Assembly (NCBI RefSeq): GCF_029215985.1
Contig: NZ_JAEMVC010000010.1
Location: forward strand, 1-59,717
DNA: 59,717 bases
Direction of reading: 5' to 3'
Source of the DNA: Sulfurimonas sp. SAG-AH-194-C21
GTDB lineage: Bacteria > Campylobacterota > Campylobacteria > Campylobacterales > Sulfurimonadaceae
The notes beneath the pieces were generated by a model that saw nothing but the letters and a program-made list of their open reading frames with translations, was not told where the DNA came from and did no database searches. This document shows, one piece after another, positions 54,391 through 59,717 of this stretch (the first letter of the stretch is position 1; every line of letters starts with the position of its first letter). The position numbers and the translations under genes are program-made.

Positions 54391-54434
54391 TGTACGATTG
54401 ATGTAAAGTACACTAATGACGGTGTATGTTTAAT
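54391..54434 (+). promoter_or_regulatory. Weak Pho-box-like array before the winged-helix gene
   Basis: TGTACGA (54391-54397), TGTAAAG (54402-54408) and CTAATGA (54413-54419) are 11 bp apart, then nine bases and TTTAAT (54429-54434). The second unit is the best. This is less convincing than the other sites. Confidence 0.35.
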
Positions 54435-54455
54435 CATTGAACTCAAAGGTAAGAA

Positions 54456-54812
54456 ATGAAAATTTTAGAAGATGACATGGAGAGTACTTTGGCAAGTATT
54501 GTAAGCTTCATAGAAGAGAGAAAAAATCCAGTATATCAACTCACCCAAGAGATATACTTTGATATGGATAAAAAGATTTTGTATAAAAATCGCCAAGAGT
54601 TACTCATCACGGCAAAAGAGTACCTCTTTTTAGAATTAGTCATTAAAAAAAAGGGTTATATATTGAGTAGAGAGATGATAGAGGAAGCTGTGTATCAATA
54701 TGAGACAATGAGTGCCGCTGCTCTGAAAAATTTACTTTTTCGCATCAGAAAAAAACTTGGAAAAGATTTTATACAAACACTTCCGGAACTTGGATATAAA
54801 GTACACATATAA
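54456..54812 (+). CDS. Winged-helix DNA-binding protein lacking a receiver (OmpR-type)
   Basis: This 118-residue protein is essentially only the C-terminal domain of OmpR/PhoB-type regulators: LLITAKEYLFLELVIKKKG, then LSREMIEEAVYQYE, AAALKNLLFRIRKKLGKD and FIQTLPELGYKV as the wing. A 35-residue N-terminal extension replaces the receiver. No receiver remnant is visible in the 234 bases upstream, so it is not a recent truncation there. It cannot be phosphorylated in the usual way, so it may act constitutively or with another regulator. It lies 68 bases before the giant surface-protein gene. Confidence 0.82.
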   Translation: MKILEDDMESTLASIVSFIEERKNPVYQLTQEIYFDMDKKILYKNRQELLITAKEYLFLELVIKKKGYILSREMIEEAVYQYETMSAAALKNLLFRIRKKLGKDFIQTLPELGYKVHI

Positions 54813-54835
54813 AACCTCACTGAGACCTGAGTAAT

Positions 54836-54841
54836 ATATAA
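54836..54841 (+). promoter_or_regulatory. -10 hexamer before the giant protein gene
   Basis: TATATAATGG carries TATAAT 39 bases before the GTG start at 54881. No Pho repeats are in the right position. Confidence 0.4.
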
Positions 54842-54880
54842 TGGCAGATAAACACTAAATTTACTCTAAAGGCTTAAACA

Positions 54881-57800
54881 GTGCACAACATATTTAAACT
54901 CATGCTCTTCTTACTCTTGGTTCAAAGTTCCTTATTGGCACTTACCCCTACCATACAAAACACATACAGTTTCGAAGAGCTTCAAAAAATTCAAACATTA
55001 AGCCCTACTGCTGAGACTTGGTTCGGAAACTCTGTCTCTATAGATGGTGATTATGCGGTTATTGGGGCAGACCATGATGATACAGGTGCTACAGATGTCG
55101 GTGCTGCATATATCTTTAAAAGAGGGGCAGATGGAAATTTTACACAAATTCAAAAAATTCAAGCAAGTGATAAGCAAACATTGGATTATTTTGGGTGGTC
55201 TGTAGCCATTAATGGAGGCTATATTGTTGTTGGTGCTAGAGGTGAAGATACTGGTGGAGCAGATGCAGGTGCAGCTTATGTTTTTAAAAATAACGGAAGT
55301 GATGTTTTTACAGAAGTAAAAATAATTCTAGCAACTGATAAACAAGCAGGTGACAATTTTGGATTTTCTGTACATCTAAATGGTAACTATGTTGTTGTTG
55401 GAGCTGCTTATGAAGATGCAGGTGGTTCAAATGCAGGTGCAGCATATATTTTTGAAAATAATAGTGATGCTTTTACCCAAGTCGAAAAACTTACGGCAAG
55501 TAACCCAAGTACTGACGATCAGTTTGGGTCTTCTGTAGCCATTAATGGAGAGTATGTGGTAGTTGCTTCCAGACTAGAAGATACTGGTGAAACAAATGCT
55601 GGAATTGCTTATATATTTAAAAATGATGGAAATGGTGCTTTTAGTGAAGTTGAAATACTTCAAGCAAGTGATGCTCAAGCAAGTGACTATTTTGGATCCT
55701 CTGTTGCTATTGAAGGAAATTATGTAGTTGTTGGTGCCTCCAACGAAGATACAGGTGTTACAGATACAGGTGCTGTATACATCTTTAAAAACGATGGAAG
55801 TGATGTTTTTACTCAAGTTCAAAAGATTCAAGCAGGTGATAGAAGTAACTCTGAGTTATTTGGAAATTCAGTATCCATTAATGGTAATTATGTGCTCGTT
55901 GGAGCAGTTTACGATGATGGAGTTGCTTCTAATGCAGGGGCTGCTTATATATTTAAAAATGATGGAAATGACACATTTACTCAAACGAGTAAAATTCAGT
56001 CAACAGATGGGGAAACTGGCGATATTTTTGGTATGAGTGTATCTATAAGTAATGGTACTGTTCTTGTAGGTGCAAGTTATGAATCTACAGGAGGTTTAAA
56101 AGCCGGTGCTGCTTACTTTTTCAGCTCTTATCTCCAAGCTAATGATTTTATAGAAAACAGTACAAATTCCGTTTTTGATACAAACGCTACAAATGCCACC
56201 GGTTATGCTCTGAGTGGAGATGATGCTGCACTTTTTGACATTAACAGTTCTGGTGTTGTGACTTTTAAAAACTCTCCAGATTATGAAACACCTCTTGATG
56301 TAGATACAAACAATAAGTATGTTTTTAATGTCATAGCCATTGGTGATGTAAACACAACACAAGAACTTAGAGTAAATGTACTCAACCAAGTTGCAGAGGT
56401 ACATAACTCTTATAGTTTTGAAGAACTTCAAAAGATTCAAGCTGGTACTCCAGCAGCTAGTGCTTACTTTGGAACTAGTGTAGATATAGATGGTGACTAT
56501 GCGGTTGTTGGTGCACGTGGAGAGACTACGGATGCAGGTGCTGCTTATGTTTACAAAAGAGGAGTAGACGGGAACTTTACACTACTTCATAGAATCGTAG
56601 GAGACACTGTTTCAGCAAACGAACGATTTGGTACTGCTGTAGCTATACAGGGAGAGTATGTCGTCATTGGTGTACGTTTAGATAATGCAGGTGGTGATGA
56701 CTTAGGTTCTATCTATATATTTAAAAATGATGGTAGTGACACTTTTACTCAAGTACAGTATATCCAAGCAGCTGATAAACAGGATTTTGACTATTTTGGT
56801 ACTTCTGTAGATATTAGTGGTGATTATATAGTTGTAGGAGCTAATGGTGAAGACACCAAAGGTGCATCTGCCGGTGCCGCTTATGTTTTTAAAAACAACA
56901 ATGGTACTTTTTCTCAGGTTGAAAAACTCATGGCAAGTAATGCAGGTGCAGATGATTATTTTGGAGATAGTGTAGCTATTGATGGTGAGTATATAGTAGT
57001 TGGTGCTTGGGGCGAAGATACAGGTCTTGGAGATGCTGGAATGGTTTATGTATTTAAAAACACGAGCGGCTCTTTTGTAGAAGTTGACACGATTCAAGCA
57101 AGTGCTGTACTATCGGCTGATTATTTTGCAAGGAGTGTAGATATAGATGGTGCATATATAGTTGTTGGCGCAAAAGGAGAAAATACGGGTGCTTCAAATG
57201 CTGGAGCTACATACATTTATAAAAATGATGGAAGTGATGCTTTTACTCAAATACAAAAGATTAAAGCATCTGATATACATACAAATGCTAATTTTGGATG
57301 GGATGTTGTTCTAAGTGGTAAGTATCTAGTTGTAGGTGCATCTAGGGTAACTGGTAATGGTTATGGTTCAGGTGCTGCTTATCTGTTTGAAAATGATGGT
57401 AGTGATGTTTTTATACAAACAAGTAAAATCCAAGCAAGTGATGCCCAATATGCTGACTACTTTGGAGATGCAGTGGCTATCTCTAATGGTACTATACTTA
57501 TAGGAGCAGATTATGAAGATAGTGGTGGTGCTGAGGCAGGTTCTGCTTACTTTTATACTTCTTATGTAGAGGCAAACTTTGCAGAAAACAGTACAGGTGT
57601 AGTTGTCGATATAAACGCCACAAATGCCACAGCTTATACTCTTAGCGGAGATGATGCAGGACTCTTTGATATAAACAACTCTGGGGTTGTGACTTTTAAA
57701 GCATCTGTTGACTATGCAAATCCAAAGGATTTAGATACTAACAATGTGTATGAAGTGAATGTAGTAATAAGTGCAGAGGAAAAAACACAAGCCATAAAGG

Positions 57801-59717
57801 TAAATGTAACAGATATAGTCTCAGAATTACAAGGTTCCTATACACTCTCAGAACTTCAAAAGATTCAAGCTGCGACTCCAGCATCTAGTGCTTACTTTGG
57901 AAGTAGTGTAGACATAGATGGTGACTACGCGGTTATTGGTGCTTGGGGGGAGAATACAAACCAAGGTGCTATTTACATCTACAAAAGAGGCATAGATGGC
58001 AATTTTACACAGACACAAAGGCTTCAAGCAAGTGATGCCCAAAATGATGACAGATTCGGAGACAAGGTAGCGATAGATGGAAAGTATGTAGTAGTAGGAG
58101 CTTTTTTTGAAGATGAAGGTGGTACAGATGCGGGAGCTGCATATATCTTTAAAAGAGCTAGTGATGGAAACTTCAGTGAAATTCAAAAGATTTTATCGGC
58201 TGATAAAGCGGCAAGTGACTTTTTTGGAAGCTCAGTAGATGTGAGTGGGGAGTATGTAGTTGTAGGTGCGAGAGCAGAAGATGCCGGTGGCACTGATGCT
58301 GGTGCGGCTTATGTCTTTAAAAACTACAATGATACATTTGTAGAGGTTCAAAAGATAGTAGCAGTGACTCCAAATGCTAGTGATAATTTTGGTGATGTCG
58401 TAGCAATTGATGGAGACTTTATCGTAGTGGGTGCGAAAAATGAAGACTTAGGTCTTTCAAACTCAGGGGCTGTGCATATATTTCAAAATATTGGTGGTGC
58501 ATTTGCAGAGATACAGGTCATCCAAGCTACTTCAAGAGAAGCAAGTGCCTACTTTGGGGCTAGTGTAGATATAGATGGGGATTATGTCGTTGTTGGCTCA
58601 CCTTATCATGACCTAGGATCAACTACCGTGACAGATGCAGGTACGGCTTTTGTATTTAAAAAAGGAAGTGATGGTGTTTTTACTCAGACTCAGAGACTTG
58701 ATGCTAATGCAAGTAGAGAAGTAAGTGCTCTCTTTGGAATATCAGTATCTATAAGTGGTGAACACATAGCTGTCGGAGCATACAAAGAAGATGCCGGTGT
58801 GAGTGATGCTGGTGTCACTTATGTGTTTAAAAATGATGGGAGTGGTACATTTTCACTCTTCAAAACAATGCAAGCGAGTGATAGAGAAGCGACAGACTAT
58901 TTTGGAAATGCTGTAGCTATATACAATGGTACGGTACTTATAGGTGCAAACTATGAAGATACAGGAGCTACTAGTGCGGGAGCTGCTTACTTTTTTACTC
59001 CTCTGTATGATACCTATTTTTCAAACGATGGAGGCTCAAATGATGGAGGAGGCTTCTCTATAACACTCACTCCAAATGAAAATCAATCAGCACTAACAAC
59101 TATAGTAACAGTAGGATTAACTGGAACAATTAGTTATACATTGGGTGGAGTAGATGCAGGTGATTTTAGCATAGATAGCAGCGGAGTTATAACATTTAAT
59201 GCCAATCCTGATTACGAAGTAAAATCATCGTACACTGTAACAGTAACAGCAGCGGATGGGACAAATACTATAACTCAAACCATCACTGTAAATGTAAAAG
59301 ATGTAAACGACGCACCAACATTTACAAGTAATACTGCAACAAGCGCAACAGAATACACACCTCATAGTTATACACCTACAGGAAATGATGTAGATGGTGA
59401 CAGACTTACTTTGAGTGTAACAAATGGGACAACACTTCCATCATGGTTGAGTTTTTCTGCTGAAGCAACAGTGAGTACTTTTGCAGGAAGTGGAATAAAA
59501 GGCTCAACAGATGCAAATACAACATTAGCTTCTTTTAATGGACCATCAGGAACAGCAGTAGATAGCAATGGAAATGTTTATGTAGCAGATGTATTAAATT
59601 ATAAAATCAGAAAAATTACACCAGCAGGAGTCGTGACTACATTTGCAGGAAGTGGAGCAAGAGGTTCAACAGATGCAACAGGAACGGCAGCTTCATTTTA
59701 CTTTCCTTATGATGTAG
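54881..59717 (+). CDS. Giant exported protein with FG-GAP propellers, cadherin-like and NHL repeats (partial)
   Basis: The frame is open from GTG 54881 to the window edge, at least 1612 residues. A signal peptide (about 1-20, LMLFLLLVQSSLLA) is followed by three modules of seven FG-GAP blades, each about 55 residues (FG-x-SVxIxGxYxVVGA...DAGAAYxFK). A roughly 90-residue cadherin-like domain (YTLSGDDAGLFDINNSGVVTF) follows the first two propellers, and after the third comes a longer cadherin/dystroglycan-like region (VTVTAADGTNTITQTITVNV, DVNDAPTF). The last 80 residues are NHL repeats (NGPSGTAVDSNGNVYVADV). Integrin-like propellers and cadherin folds suggest a surface adhesin or secreted giant protein. 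The export route is not visible here. Confidence 0.87.
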   Translation, partial: MHNIFKLMLFLLLVQSSLLALTPTIQNTYSFEELQKIQTLSPTAETWFGNSVSIDGDYAVIGADHDDTGATDVGAAYIFKRGADGNFTQIQKIQASDKQTLDYFGWSVAINGGYIVVGARGEDTGGADAGAAYVFKNNGSDVFTEVKIILATDKQAGDNFGFSVHLNGNYVVVGAAYEDAGGSNAGAAYIFENNSDAFTQVEKLTASNPSTDDQFGSSVAINGEYVVVASRLEDTGETNAGIAYIFKNDGNGAFSEVEILQASDAQASDYFGSSVAIEGNYVVVGASNEDTGVTDTGAVYIFKNDGSDVFTQVQKIQAGDRSNSELFGNSVSINGNYVLVGAVYDDGVASNAGAAYIFKNDGNDTFTQTSKIQSTDGETGDIFGMSVSISNGTVLVGASYESTGGLKAGAAYFFSSYLQANDFIENSTNSVFDTNATNATGYALSGDDAALFDINSSGVVTFKNSPDYETPLDVDTNNKYVFNVIAIGDVNTTQELRVNVLNQVAEVHNSYSFEELQKIQAGTPAASAYFGTSVDIDGDYAVVGARGETTDAGAAYVYKRGVDGNFTLLHRIVGDTVSANERFGTAVAIQGEYVVIGVRLDNAGGDDLGSIYIFKNDGSDTFTQVQYIQAADKQDFDYFGTSVDISGDYIVVGANGEDTKGASAGAAYVFKNNNGTFSQVEKLMASNAGADDYFGDSVAIDGEYIVVGAWGEDTGLGDAGMVYVFKNTSGSFVEVDTIQASAVLSADYFARSVDIDGAYIVVGAKGENTGASNAGATYIYKNDGSDAFTQIQKIKASDIHTNANFGWDVVLSGKYLVVGASRVTGNGYGSGAAYLFENDGSDVFIQTSKIQASDAQYADYFGDAVAISNGTILIGADYEDSGGAEAGSAYFYTSYVEANFAENSTGVVVDINATNATAYTLSGDDAGLFDINNSGVVTFKASVDYANPKDLDTNNVYEVNVVISAEEKTQAIKVNVTDIVSELQGSYTLSELQKIQAATPASSAYFGSSVDIDGDYAVIGAWGENTNQGAIYIYKRGIDGNFTQTQRLQASDAQNDDRFGDKVAIDGKYVVVGAFFEDEGGTDAGAAYIFKRASDGNFSEIQKILSADKAASDFFGSSVDVSGEYVVVGARAEDAGGTDAGAAYVFKNYNDTFVEVQKIVAVTPNASDNFGDVVAIDGDFIVVGAKNEDLGLSNSGAVHIFQNIGGAFAEIQVIQATSREASAYFGASVDIDGDYVVVGSPYHDLGSTTVTDAGTAFVFKKGSDGVFTQTQRLDANASREVSALFGISVSISGEHIAVGAYKEDAGVSDAGVTYVFKNDGSGTFSLFKTMQASDREATDYFGNAVAIYNGTVLIGANYEDTGATSAGAAYFFTPLYDTYFSNDGGSNDGGGFSITLTPNENQSALTTIVTVGLTGTISYTLGGVDAGDFSIDSSGVITFNANPDYEVKSSYTVTVTAADGTNTITQTITVNVKDVNDAPTFTSNTATSATEYTPHSYTPTGNDVDGDRLTLSVTNGTTLPSWLSFSAEATVSTFAGSGIKGSTDANTTLASFNGPSGTAVDSNGNVYVADVLNYKIRKITPAGVVTTFAGSGARGSTDATGTAASFYFPYDV
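54965..56128 (+). repeat. FG-GAP propeller module 1 (seven blades)
   Basis: It starts with YSFEELQKIQ, which supplies the outer strand of the last blade, then seven FG-x-SV units. The seventh ends with GAAYFFSS. Residues about 29-416. Confidence 0.85.
56411..57562 (+). repeat. FG-GAP propeller module 2 (seven blades)
   Basis: It starts with YSFEELQKIQ again, at residue 511, 482 residues after module 1. Seven blades, ending GSAYFYTS. Blade 5 has FARSV in place of FG. Confidence 0.85.
57839..59002 (+). repeat. FG-GAP propeller module 3 (seven blades)
   Basis: It starts with YTLSELQKIQ at residue 987, 476 residues after module 2. Seven blades, ending GAAYFFTP. The fifth blade carries a four-residue insertion. 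Confidence 0.85.
59472..59717 (+). repeat. Start of an NHL-repeat propeller
   Basis: VSTFAGSGIKGSTDANTT is followed by NGPSGTAVDSNGNVYVADV and then VTTFAGSGARGSTDATGT about 55 residues later, so the repeat unit is visible twice. The propeller continues past the window end. Confidence 0.8.

Noticed and set aside
54836..54841. Pho box before the giant protein gene
   Set aside because: A -10 is present, but no pair of TGTAAC-like repeats lies 9 bp upstream.
55574..58186. Minus-strand open frames opposite the giant protein gene
   Set aside because: They are antisense shadows of the repeat-coding frame, without ribosome sites, and the plus-strand frame is open over the whole region.
54965..59002. 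Regularly spaced repeats that could suggest a CRISPR array
   Set aside because: The units are about 165 bases long, diverged and coding in one continuous frame; they are protein blades.
54881..59717. Possible frameshift or pseudogene because no complete frame was evident
   Set aside because: I followed the frame codon by codon: 1612 codons from GTG 54881 to the window edge without a stop.
1..59717. tRNA, rRNA, riboswitches, insertion sequences or attachment sites
   Set aside because: I looked for cloverleaf-like GTTCGA arms, transposase motifs and terminal repeats by eye and found none I could support.

Overview
The window is AT-rich bacterial DNA that looks like a free-living Campylobacterota (epsilonproteobacterial) chromosome, probably close to Sulfurimonas. 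This rests on several signs. The promoters are extended -10 (TATAAT) types without a clear -35. The histidine kinases carry the HQWRQPL-type H-box. Type I glutamine synthetase has Phe in place of the adenylylation Tyr. Two-component and c-di-GMP genes are very dense. No tRNA, rRNA, CRISPR array, insertion sequence or prophage was seen. Genes are packed with many 1-23 bp overlaps, and no gene-free stretch exceeds 300 bases; the longest gaps (41763-41959, 54222-54455) are promoter regions. The species assignment is inference.

Layout. (1) 1-1934: small toxin-antitoxin-like genes (PIN-like tail, HigA-type antitoxin with an unknown basic partner, MNT/HEPN pair) and a YraN nuclease-like protein. 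(2) 1973-18006, plus strand: aldehyde dehydrogenase, DUF523, a REC-PAS kinase, alaS, a membrane protein, maf, three tandem GGDEF diguanylate cyclases, a BioF-like enzyme, a lone Opp-type ABC ATPase and PBP1A. A small minus-strand gene lies at 5469-5702. (3) 18014-22241, minus strand: leuA, a soluble histidine kinase, glnA. (4) 22342-31776: a signalling island with a four-gene REC-protein operon (NarL-type regulator, HD-GYP, kinase, REC plus unknown domain), divergent from a 1143-aa NCS1-transporter/histidine-kinase fusion that is followed by a paralogue of the unknown domain. (5) 31848-44760: phosphate region with an EAL-CBS-GGDEF protein, phoR-phoB-phoU-pstB-pstA-pstC, a third paralogue of the unknown domain inside the pst operon, pstS, an OprP-like porin and two more PhoB-like regulators. 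(6) 44820-54221: a TonB-dependent receptor operon with its own TPR, TonB, ExbD, ExbB, TtpC-like and DUF3450 proteins, and a beta-helix lipoprotein. (7) 54456-59717: a receiver-less OmpR-type winged-helix protein and the start of a giant exported protein with three seven-bladed FG-GAP propellers, cadherin-like domains and NHL repeats, running off the window.

The strongest signal is a shared promoter architecture in the second half. Direct repeats like TGTAACC at 11-bp spacing are followed by exactly 9 bp and a TATAAT-like hexamer. They lie upstream of pstS, the porin, pstC, the EAL-CBS-GGDEF gene, the PhoB-like pair, the DUF3450-to-receptor operon and the lipoprotein gene, with a weaker copy before the winged-helix gene. 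I read this as a lineage-specific Pho box. It ties a complete TonB system, an outer-membrane receptor, a lipoprotein and a c-di-GMP enzyme to phosphate starvation, with an undescribed protein family embedded in the same operon.
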